Positions 1 to 4,888 of a DNA stretch of 5,240 nucleotides are shown one piece after another. Position 1 is the stretch's first letter. Each line of letters opens with the position of its first letter. The notes below the pieces were generated by a model, which searched no databases, was not told where the DNA came from, and saw nothing but the letters and a program-made list of their open reading frames with translations. The translations under genes and the position numbers were made by a program. The DNA comes from Spirochaetia bacterium (GTDB lineage Bacteria; Spirochaetota; Spirochaetia; PWKH01): positions 1 to 5,240 of the forward strand of contig JAIPFU010000122.1 in assembly GCA_021736505.1 (NCBI GenBank), in the 5' to 3' direction.

Positions 1-513
1 GTCTTTTTAGCAGAAGAGGCATCGCAGAGAGGATTGATTGATCAGGTGATCAACAAATCAATTATAGATATCAAACTGGGAGAACCAGAAGAAGAAAATC
101 AAGAATATCCGGGAGGCAGTATGGCTAAGGAAGAAAAGAACACACAAGCAGAAGCCAATTCTGATGTTCAGAGCGGTCAGGTTCAGGCGGAGGCAGCTGC
201 CAAAGCAGAGCGGGACCGTATCAAAGGGATCATGGGATTGGGAGGTTCTCAGGAGCTTGTCAGCAAAGCAATCGATGAGAACTGGAATCTTGCCGATACA
301 GCTGTGGCGGTCAACAAGGAGCTGCAGGAGAAACTGAGCGTGCTCAAGCGGCAGGCGGAGAGAATGGAAGATGCTGAGGTAGTAAATTCAGTGAAGCAGG
401 ATCCTGCAGAGAAAGAAGAGAAACCTGAAGCGCAGGAAAAGAAAAATCTCTTCGGGGTGAAGTATGACGAGATTGATGCTGAATTGGATCATCTTACTGG
501 AGAGGAGGCATAA
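1..513 (+). CDS. S49-family capsid maturation protease with C-terminal scaffold domain (3' part)
   Basis: The frame is open from the first base of the window and ends at TAA 511-513, so the gene begins upstream. The TTG at 34 is only an internal codon. The first visible residues, VFLAEEASQRGLIDQV, match the end of the S49 (SppA/ClpP-like) protease fold, where a 'F-x-A-x-EA-x-x-x-GLID' segment is typical. The catalytic serine would lie upstream and is not seen. From about visible residue 41 the protein becomes charged and Ala/Glu/Lys-rich. It contains AERDRIKGI followed by a 'lA..A...' helix (about residues 69-95), a pattern common in the scaffold tails of phage S49 proteases, then a coiled-coil-like stretch and an acidic end. 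By analogy with lambda gpC it would cut scaffold and portal proteins inside the procapsid. Its place directly before decoration and capsid genes agrees. Confidence 0.85.
   Translation, partial: VFLAEEASQRGLIDQVINKSIIDIKLGEPEEENQEYPGGSMAKEEKNTQAEANSDVQSGQVQAEAAAKAERDRIKGIMGLGGSQELVSKAIDENWNLADTAVAVNKELQEKLSVLKRQAERMEDAEVVNSVKQDPAEKEEKPEAQEKKNLFGVKYDEIDAELDHLTGEEA
111..116 (+). promoter_or_regulatory. Internal ribosome binding site for nested scaffold
   Basis: GGGAGG lies 4 bases before ATG 121, inside the protease-scaffold reading frame. It is the only strong Shine-Dalgarno-like sequence in the visible part of this gene that is followed at workable distance by an in-frame ATG, and it supports the nested scaffold start. 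Confidence 0.6.
121..513 (+). CDS. Nested in-frame scaffold protein (Nu3-like), internal start
   Basis: This 130-residue product would start at ATG 121 inside the protease gene, in the same frame, and share its stop. The start is preceded by GGGAGG at 111-116 with a 4-base spacer, the same spacing as the FII-like gene at 2189. It falls just where the protease fold ends and the scaffold-like composition begins (MAKEEKNTQ...). Features include the AERDRIKGI motif at residues 29-37, an amphipathic, probably coiled-coil region from about residue 60 to 105, and the end LDHLTGEEA. In lambda the scaffold Nu3 is made from just such an in-frame internal start in gene C. It would act as a temporary core for capsid assembly and then be removed by the protease. 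The ribosome site and composition are seen directly; real use of this start is inferred. Confidence 0.6.
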   Translation: MAKEEKNTQAEANSDVQSGQVQAEAAAKAERDRIKGIMGLGGSQELVSKAIDENWNLADTAVAVNKELQEKLSVLKRQAERMEDAEVVNSVKQDPAEKEEKPEAQEKKNLFGVKYDEIDAELDHLTGEEA

Positions 514-516
514 TTC

Positions 517-1140
517 ATGGATAACGAAGTAAAAAATGTATTGCTCGGAGGGTGGATCACCAGCAAGGCGAATACCATCAAATCCGGCGACACGGTAGTG
601 AAAGGTGCAGTGCTCTCTCAGAGGAAATCGGCAGGCGCAGCAGCTGAAGGAAGTGAGAATACCGGAGACGGTACTGTAGATGCTATTGCGATAGGCCCTA
701 AGGCAGTAGTGGGAACCTATAAACTGGTGTGCATCAGCGCTTCAGCGGATGGAGGACGTTTCAATGTGATCAGTCCGAGAGGACACTCCTGCGGGGTGGC
801 GAATGTTGGAGAAGCTTTTGTATCCGGTGAGCTGAATCTGACGGTTAATGACGGAGCGGAAGACTTTGTCTTAGGAGATGAATTCACCATTCCGGTAACC
901 GGGCTTGGGACATGGAAGCTGGTAAATTCAGCAGATGATGAGGGAGCAGGCACGGCGGAAATGATCCAGATGCTGGATGTAGATGCCAGTGAAGGCGACA
1001 CGCAGAGCAGCGGCTGGGTGAGCGGAGAATTTGACTCCTCTCTCTTGAACGTCGGCGGGACGGATACAGTAGACCAGCATGCAGAAGAGCTGAAAGAGCG
1101 CGGAATGCTGCTGATAGATACGGTAGGAGGTAATTACTAA
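517..1140 (+). CDS. D: Head decoration protein (lambda D family) with inserted domain
   Basis: The 207-residue product is about twice the length of lambda gpD (110). The N-terminal piece, IKSGDTVVKGAVLSQ (residues 21-35), resembles the start of the D fold. The C-terminal piece, AEMIQMLDVDAS (148-159) followed by SGWVSGEFDSSLLN (165-178), fits lambda 'AVGILAVAAD...' and '..SGTFRYEDVL'. Between them sits an insert of about 85 residues with the pattern GTYKLVCI...FNVISPRGHSCGVANVGEAF...DFVLGDEFTI (about 66-125), seen in many long decoration proteins. D-type proteins trim on the capsid surface and stabilise the expanded head. The ATG is 3 bases after the previous stop, with AGGAGG 503-508 and an 8-base spacer. 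The TAA overlaps the next ATG by one base (TAATG), suggesting translational coupling to the capsid gene. Confidence 0.85.
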   Translation: MDNEVKNVLLGGWITSKANTIKSGDTVVKGAVLSQRKSAGAAAEGSENTGDGTVDAIAIGPKAVVGTYKLVCISASADGGRFNVISPRGHSCGVANVGEAFVSGELNLTVNDGAEDFVLGDEFTIPVTGLGTWKLVNSADDEGAGTAEMIQMLDVDASEGDTQSSGWVSGEFDSSLLNVGGTDTVDQHAEELKERGMLLIDTVGGNY

Positions 1141-2180
1141 TGGCTGGAACAACCTTAGATATTTTTACCAGGGAACAAATGGTAAAGGCATATGAAAAGA
1201 GCGTCGGGAATCCACTGTTCCTTTTCTCGACCATTTGGGGAAGTCCTGCAGGGGAGAAGGTGGTTACTGCGGATGAGAAGATAGCGATGGATAAGATCAA
1301 CAAGACTCGCTACATGGCCGGATACACCCATCACCAGGAGCCTGCACGAATCATCCAGAAAGAGGGGTATGACACGGTAGAATTCGCACCTCCGTTCATC
1401 AATGAATCAGTGCCGTTTAATTATGCGCATGCATCCAAACGGCCGGCAGGGGTAACACCGTTCGGCACAAGCAGTGTGAAGACCGGTGCAGATGAGCTGC
1501 TGCGTAATGCCCGGGAGCTGAAGAACCGCTGGCTGAGGACCGTGGAGTATCAGTGCGCACAGGCGCTGGTAAACGGACAGTTCACAATTCTCGGCAAAAC
1601 CTACGATTTCGGTATGAAGAGCGCGCATAAAAAAACGCTCTCAACAAAGTGGAACACCGCCGATGCAGATCCGTATGCGGACCTTGATACCTACATAGCC
1701 TTGAATGAGACGGATTCAGGCACCCCGACAGATACGGTTATCATGAACATCGAAGCCTGGCAGGCATTCAGGAACAATGAGAAGGTCCTTGCAGGATTAG
1801 ATAAGCGCTGGATCAGTGTAGGGGATCTGAATGAACCGAGCTACAACAAGGCAATGAATGCGTCGCTGAAAGGGGCGCTTGAGCTGACAGAGAGTACGGT
1901 AAAGATCTGGGTATACGGCGGCAGGTACTACGATGTTGAGGCTGAGGAAACCAAGCGGTACTTCCCCAGCGGCAAGGTATGGGTCGGTTCTGCCAATACC
2001 CGCTTTGATCAGTACTACACCGGCTTCTTTGATGCAGAGTACATGGACATGGTGGAAGCGGAGTACATGATTGATCAGTTCATCCAGAAGAATCCCGATG
2101 TGGTGATGACCCGACTGCGCAGCTGTCCGCTGATGGCACCGGTGGATATCGATTCCTACAGCATCCTGACAGTCATTTAG
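1140..2180 (+). CDS. E: Major capsid protein (lambda E family)
   Basis: At 346 residues it is close to lambda gpE (341) and matches it in pattern along its length. NPLFLF (24-29) corresponds to 'DPLFLRLFF', EKVVTADEKIAM (39-50) to 'EKVYLSQI', and ARIIQKEGYDTVEFAPPFI (69-87) to 'GEVIRSRGGSTSEFTPGYV'. FTILGKTYD (148-156) corresponds to 'YTMTGEAFD', VIMNIEAWQAFRNNEKV (200-216) to 'IIVFDPKGWALFRSFKAV', and VYGGRYYD (258-265) plus KRYFPSGKVWVGSANTR (272-288) to 'VYSGQYVENGVKKNFLPDNTMVLGNTQAR'. SCPLMAPVDID (328-338) matches the lambda end 'SAPLMLLADPD'. It would form the HK97-fold icosahedral shell. The start follows GGAGG 1126-1130 with a 9-base spacer and is coupled to the D stop. The comparison with lambda is from memory, not an alignment run. 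Confidence 0.92.
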   Translation: MAGTTLDIFTREQMVKAYEKSVGNPLFLFSTIWGSPAGEKVVTADEKIAMDKINKTRYMAGYTHHQEPARIIQKEGYDTVEFAPPFINESVPFNYAHASKRPAGVTPFGTSSVKTGADELLRNARELKNRWLRTVEYQCAQALVNGQFTILGKTYDFGMKSAHKKTLSTKWNTADADPYADLDTYIALNETDSGTPTDTVIMNIEAWQAFRNNEKVLAGLDKRWISVGDLNEPSYNKAMNASLKGALELTESTVKIWVYGGRYYDVEAEETKRYFPSGKVWVGSANTRFDQYYTGFFDAEYMDMVEAEYMIDQFIQKNPDVVMTRLRSCPLMAPVDIDSYSILTVI

Positions 2181-2188
2181 GAGGCGTC

Positions 2189-2512
2189 ATGGGAAGCGCA
2201 TTCTGGGACCAGGTTGAATCGGATACTGCCGCTCTCTTGAGTTCAAGTGAAGCAGCTGAAGAGATACTCATTACAGAGGGAAGCGAGCAGTATGCGATAA
2301 CCGGGATCTTTGAAGATGCATATACCGAAATAGAGGGGGAAGGCAAAATCCCCGTACCCACGCGGTATACGGCAATCCGTATCTATGAGGGGGATTTGCC
2401 GGTTCGTCTCCAAAAGCATATGCAGGTTACCGTCCGGGGAGAAACCTTTGCCATTGCGCAGATACACAATCCCCGGAAAAACCGACAGACGGTGGTGGAG
2501 CTTACAGGATGA
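2189..2512 (+). CDS. Head-tail joining protein (lambda FII-like)
   Basis: The 107-residue product has the layout of lambda FII (117 residues): an N-terminal helix (MGSAFWDQVESDTAALL), then a beta-rich body. AITGIFEDAYTEIEGEGKIPV (36-56) parallels FII 'AVIRGVFDDPENISYAGQGVRV'. AIRIYEGDLPVRLQKHMQVT (62-81) parallels 'LFVRTDEVRQLRRGDTLTI', and GETFAIAQIHNPRK (84-97) parallels 'EENFWVDRVSPDD'. FII-type proteins close the DNA-filled head and form the surface to which the tail binds. The gene follows the capsid gene by 8 bases; its ribosome site GGAGG (2180-2184) overlaps the last base of the capsid stop. There is no FI-like gene in between, unlike lambda. Its stop overlaps the next start (ATGA). 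Confidence 0.75.
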   Translation: MGSAFWDQVESDTAALLSSSEAAEEILITEGSEQYAITGIFEDAYTEIEGEGKIPVPTRYTAIRIYEGDLPVRLQKHMQVTVRGETFAIAQIHNPRKNRQTVVELTG

Positions 2513-2907
2513 GATTCCATAATCGCGGAAAAGTTGATCTTGCAGCATTTGACCGCATCATTGACCAGTTCCCGGAGATTCGGTCCCGGTTTCTCGGCTT
2601 TACCTCAACAAAGATAAAACGCATGGTAAAAAGCCAGTTTTTATCCGGGCAGGAGATTGAATTAACCGTTGATCAGGACCGATTAGGCCGTTCAATGGTG
2701 AACTACGGGATTGGAAAGCGGCGAGAGAAGGCTCGCTTAACATCAATTCCTATGAACCTCTTTGAGCGGGGACGGAAACTGCGATCAGAGAAAAAAGAAC
2801 CCGGGCATTGGGTAATTACGAGGAAAGCTCCCCGAGCGGCTCAAGCCCATGTCCAGGCCTGGGCGAATGAATTTGAACGACTGATTCTGAAGGATTACCA
2901 CGAGTGA
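2509..2907 (+). CDS. Putative neck / tail-completion protein (Z or HK97 gp10-like position)
   Basis: The 132-residue protein is basic, with many Arg/Lys clusters (FTSTKIKRMVKSQ, GIGKRREKAR, RGRKLRSEKK). An N-terminal helix (LAAFDRIIDQFPEIRSRFLGF, about 11-31) is followed by a beta-prone middle and a C-terminal helix (AHVQAWANEFERLILKDY). This shape and size suit the lambda Z / HK97 gp10-type tail-completion group, whose members sit at the head-proximal tail end, but I see no diagnostic motif. The call rests mainly on position between FII-like and tail-terminator-like genes. The start ATG overlaps the upstream stop by 4 bases, with GGAG 2497-2500 spaced 8 bases; the 3' end overlaps the next gene as GTGA. 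Confidence 0.5.
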   Translation: MRFHNRGKVDLAAFDRIIDQFPEIRSRFLGFTSTKIKRMVKSQFLSGQEIELTVDQDRLGRSMVNYGIGKRREKARLTSIPMNLFERGRKLRSEKKEPGHWVITRKAPRAAQAHVQAWANEFERLILKDYHE

Positions 2908-3320
2908 GAACAAAGGAACGCGTACAGGCAGTAATTGATCATCTTGAGCAGGATCTTACCAGCAGGCTTCTTGCAAGCAGCCTGCAGCCGGTAGCAGCCT
3001 GGGGTCATTATCATGTGGACGATGAGCGAGGGGCGCATGCCTGTGTAGGCACCGTTTCGCTGTATGAATCAGTATTGCGTGAAGATGAGCGGGTCGGCTC
3101 CCTGGTGATTGAGGTAAAACTTCCCCCGGGAAGTGATGGGGACATGGATGAATACCAGGATTGCCTGATTGAGAGCCTTGATGCAGGTAATACCTTTTCT
3201 GATGCGTTCATGGAGACTTCCGTACAAGCTGAGGAGAAATGGCCGAGTAATCGTACTGCACATGCGGTGGTTATGGTTGAATTGGAGGTTAGATTAAACA
3301 GGTTGTTTCAGGAGGAATGA
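2904..3320 (+). CDS. Putative tail terminator protein (lambda U-like)
   Basis: The 138-residue product is near lambda gpU (131). An N-terminal helix (KERVQAVIDHLEQDL, 4-18) leads into strands. The central LVIEVKLPPGSDGDMDEYQD (67-86) resembles gpU 'LHIEVFLPAQVPDSELDAWM', and a strand near the end (AHAVVMVELEV, 119-129) parallels the gpU C-terminal strand. A terminator forms a hexameric ring that stops tail-tube growth and joins the tail to the head. The start is GTG at 2904, inside the overlap GTGA with the previous stop. It has AAGGA at 2890-2894 and a 9-base spacer, and no early ATG in frame competes. Similarity is weak, so the name is a synteny-supported inference. Confidence 0.55.
   Translation: MRTKERVQAVIDHLEQDLTSRLLASSLQPVAAWGHYHVDDERGAHACVGTVSLYESVLREDERVGSLVIEVKLPPGSDGDMDEYQDCLIESLDAGNTFSDAFMETSVQAEEKWPSNRTAHAVVMVELEVRLNRLFQEE
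2962..2985 (+). repeat. Short inverted repeat near start of U-like gene
   Basis: GCAGGCT (2962-2968) and AGCCTGC (2979-2985) form a 7-pair stem with a 10-base loop. It lies inside the coding sequence, about 58 bases after the GTG start, with no T-run. It is probably incidental to coding for SRLLASSLQ. Confidence 0.3.
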
Positions 3321-3323
3321 CAG

Positions 3324-3974
3324 ATGTCAAAAAATAGACCAAGTGGAAAAGACGGAAAACAGTATTGGTTTGAAGAAGGGGTAGCCATCGACGGTGATGG
3401 GGCAGTTACGCTTGATACCGGATGGTATCGGGTGGATGCGAAACTTGCTACAGGCTCAGGGCTCCCGGAGAATGTTGAAGAGGGAGGAGTGTTTTATGCT
3501 CCTGATGGAACGCTGACTCCGGCATCAGGAGAAACAGTTACTCCCCTCACAGCCAATGAAATTGAATGGGCGACTGACGGAGAAGTATCCGCGAGCATGG
3601 GAGCAACGGAGAATACCACCCAAAGCGACAAGCAGGCCCATTTTGATGAAGAGGGGTATCCGAATAACACCTACAGCTTAAGCGGATACAATCGAATCGA
3701 TGATGCTCTACAGAAGGAGCTCAAAGCGCGGGCCGGCAGTCTCTCGGAAGATGACGGAGCCGGAACGATAACCGTGCAGCAGCCGAAGGGCGGAGAGATG
3801 CTGTTCGGCACCTGCTACTGGCCGAGTTCTGTCAGTGGGGAGCAGGAAGAGTGGTCTTTTACTGCAGGGATTATTACCTCCTTAACTTTGAGCAAACCGC
3901 TGAAGGGGAATCAGGATTTCAGTCTGCAGATGCAGGTGAATAACCGAGTAACCTATGTGCGGACAATTGCATAA
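3324..3974 (+). CDS. Probable major tail (tube) protein, lambda V-like position
   Basis: The 216-residue acidic protein is rich in Gly, Thr, Ser and Glu with a beta-strand pattern. It has no signal peptide or membrane segment. The N-terminal half holds YWFEEGVAID and WYRVDAKLATG. The C-terminal half has GGEMLFGTCYWPSS (156-169) and EEWSFTAGIITSLTLS (175-190), ending in FSLQMQVNNRVTYV. The GxI-x-S-x-x-L-S segment followed by a 'f.l.vn.r..yv' strand is typical of tube proteins, in which a closing strand carries the assembly interface. It is shorter than lambda V (246) and lacks room for V's C-terminal Ig-like domain. GGAGG 3311-3315 precedes the ATG by 8 bases. Position after a U-like gene and before the chaperone/tape-measure set strongly suggests the tail tube subunit. 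Confidence 0.7.
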   Translation: MSKNRPSGKDGKQYWFEEGVAIDGDGAVTLDTGWYRVDAKLATGSGLPENVEEGGVFYAPDGTLTPASGETVTPLTANEIEWATDGEVSASMGATENTTQSDKQAHFDEEGYPNNTYSLSGYNRIDDALQKELKARAGSLSEDDGAGTITVQQPKGGEMLFGTCYWPSSVSGEQEEWSFTAGIITSLTLSKPLKGNQDFSLQMQVNNRVTYVRTIA

Positions 3975-3988
3975 GGAGGAGTGGAGCT

Positions 3989-4225
3989 ATGGCTCAAGTA
4001 TTTGTAAAGCAGACGAACCCCGGGACCTCTCTGCTCTTTGATGAAAACGCAGAGCAGATTGAGAATGTCAGGCATGTAAAGACGAGCTGCACAGGCGGGA
4101 AACTCTTTGCTGAGTTTATAATCGTGCAGGATCAGGGGGCGAAGCTGCCGAGAAAGAAACGGAGTACAAAGAAGAAAGAAAGTGAGGAAGCACGTGATGG
4201 CGGAAGTGAAAGCGAATCTGCATGA
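3989..4225 (+). CDS. Small Lys/Glu-rich protein of unknown function between tail tube and chaperone
   Basis: I do not recognise this 78-residue protein. The first 50 residues look folded: a strand (QVFVKQTN), then TSLLFDENAEQIENVRHVK and a hydrophobic strand KLFAEFIIVQDQG. The last 27 are a disordered-looking charged tail (LPRKKRSTKKKESEEARDG, ending SESESA), basic then acidic. The ribosome site AAGGAGG (3973-3979) begins within the previous stop and is 9 bases before the ATG, one of the best in the window, so it is likely well expressed. It overlaps the following gene by 29 bases in another frame. Lambda has no gene here. It may be a minor structural or tail assembly accessory protein; that is only position-based. 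Confidence 0.6.
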   Translation: MAQVFVKQTNPGTSLLFDENAEQIENVRHVKTSCTGGKLFAEFIIVQDQGAKLPRKKRSTKKKESEEARDGGSESESA

Positions 4226-4550
4226 GCGCTATATACCGGATGTGGAAGATAACAGGAATACGCCTGCAGAAGATCAGATCTGTGTGGAATTAGAGCATCT
4301 GACAGCACGGGAAATGGCAGAGTGTGAATATATCCTCCAGGAAGAGGGCATTTACCGGAGGATGTATGACTATAAGCGCATAGCAAAAAAGATTCACACG
4401 ATCAGCAATTTTACCTCCCATGGCGAGGAGATAGATACGGGAGAAAAACTTGTCAGCTGTACCGGCAGCAGGAAGGCAGTGATGCTCTTAAAAGACATCA
4501 CGCATCATCTCTTGTATGAAGGTATGGATGAGGATGAGGAAAAAAACTGA
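4197..4550 (+). CDS. Tail assembly chaperone (lambda G-like position)
   Basis: This 117-residue protein (ATG 4197, stop TGA 4548-4550) lies directly upstream of the tape measure gene, where tailed phages carry the G-type chaperone. The body contains ICVELEHLTAREMAECEYIL, with an 'L-T-x-x-E' helix start, then YRRMYDYKRIAKKIHTISNF and a C-terminal helix KAVMLLKDITHHLLYEGM. It ends in a very acidic MDEDEEKN. I preferred ATG 4197 (GAGGA 4184-4188, 8-base spacer) over GTG 4182, which would add five residues and lacks a good ribosome site. The decisive evidence for the G role is the slippery heptamer immediately before the stop. In lambda, G binds the tape measure protein and keeps it soluble during tail assembly. 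No strong sequence match to lambda G itself is evident. Confidence 0.75.
   Translation: MAEVKANLHERYIPDVEDNRNTPAEDQICVELEHLTAREMAECEYILQEEGIYRRMYDYKRIAKKIHTISNFTSHGEEIDTGEKLVSCTGSRKAVMLLKDITHHLLYEGMDEDEEKN
4541..4547 (+). other. -1 programmed ribosomal frameshift site, A AAA AAC
   Basis: In the G frame the codons are GAA AAA AAC TGA, so the heptamer A AAA AAC sits exactly in X XXY YYZ register, immediately followed by the TGA stop. A -1 slip re-pairs both tRNAs on AAA AAA and continues with CTG ATT ACA. A purine-rich GAGGATGAGGA tract (4530-4540) provides a Shine-Dalgarno-like GAGG ending 7 bases upstream, the kind of stimulator known at dnaX. A small hairpin, CCAGC(T)/(G)GCTGG at 4561-4582, starts 13 bases downstream and could add to the pause. 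The efficiency cannot be judged. Confidence 0.88.
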
Positions 4551-4888
4551 TTACAGCGTTCCAGCTGGCCTTCCTGGGCTGGTTCGCTTGCAGGTGGAAT
4601 GAAGGACAGGATCCCCCGAGGATCCCTGTCCCTGAACCGGAGGGGTATGTTGAAGGGAAGGATATAGCAGGGCTCCACACCAGGACCTTTGATAATCTGT
4701 ATTCCGTATGGAGCGACTTTCATATGCTGCGGGTGCTTCCCCATGGAAAGGGGACCTTAGATGAACGACCGGTGATTGTCCGATGGATTAAACGGTTTGA
4801 AGTGGAATGGAATCGGATGCAGCAGTGGGAACGTGAGCGAGAGAAAAAAGGGTTAGCCATATGCCGGGCAAAGTACAACTCATCATAG
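4547..4888 (+). CDS. T-like frameshift extension of the tail chaperone (GT fusion 4197-4888)
   Basis: The -1 frame is open from 4538 (an in-frame TGA is at 4535-4537) to TAG 4886-4888. From the slip point it gives 113 residues. It has no ATG, GTG or TTG before codon 60 (ATG 4724), so it must be made mainly as a fusion: 117 G residues plus 113 T residues, about 230 in all. The segment begins LITAFQLAFLGWFACRW, has a Pro-rich stretch (DPPRIPVPEPEGY, 22-34), and ends in an aromatic and charged helix (VRWIKRFEVEWNRMQQWERE). In lambda the GT protein brings the tube subunit V to the G/tape measure complex through its T part. I see no recognisable lambda T similarity; the call rests on the slip site, the lack of a start and the location. 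It overlaps the tape measure gene by 28 bases. Its lack of a start makes it easy to miss in routine annotation. Confidence 0.85.
   Translation: MITAFQLAFLGWFACRWNEGQDPPRIPVPEPEGYVEGKDIAGLHTRTFDNLYSVWSDFHMLRVLPHGKGTLDERPVIVRWIKRFEVEWNRMQQWEREREKKGLAICRAKYNSS
4604..4631 (+). repeat. Inverted repeat / strong hairpin inside T frame
   Basis: GGACAGG (4604-4610) pairs with CCTGTCC (4625-4631). After a single bulged C at 4624, ATCC (4611-4614) pairs with GGAT (4620-4623), giving 11 base pairs around a CCCGA loop. No T-run follows, so it is not a rho-independent terminator. It starts 56 bases beyond the slip site, too far for a standard frameshift stimulator. A role in mRNA processing or in tuning translation is possible but unsupported. 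Confidence 0.5.

Noticed and set aside
34..36. TTG 34 as the true start of the first gene
   Set aside because: The frame stays open upstream to base 1 and the residues before it (VFLAEEASQRG) belong to the S49 protease motif.
884..1303. Minus-strand open frame of 139 codons
   Set aside because: It lies antisense to the decoration and capsid genes, its protein has no domain-like pattern and no ribosome site, and it crosses the border of two well supported genes.
2243..2548. Minus-strand open frame of 101 codons
   Set aside because: It is antisense to the FII-like gene and its overlap with the Z-slot gene; composition looks like a shadow.
3724..3860. Search for a rho-independent terminator or promoter within the tail tube gene and other gene borders
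   Set aside because: No GC stem followed by a T-run and no convincing -35/-10 pair were seen; gene junctions are too tight for them.
4182..4184. GTG 4182 as chaperone start
   Set aside because: It lacks a well placed ribosome site, while ATG 4197 has GAGGA 8 bases upstream.
4150..4225. Possible frameshift from the small Lys-rich gene into the chaperone gene
   Set aside because: It would require a +1 shift, no clear +1 signal is seen, and the chaperone has its own ATG with a GAGGA ribosome site.
4132..4744. Minus-strand open frames opposite the chaperone and T region
   Set aside because: They are Pro/Ser-rich shadows of the G and T frames. The region is explained by the -1 frameshift extension on the + strand.
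4844..4852. AAAAAAGGG run as a second slippery site linking T to the tape measure frame
   Set aside because: In the T frame the register is GAG AAA AAA GGG, so a -1 slip on G AAA AAA is not a proper heptamer. The tape measure gene has its own ATG and ribosome site.
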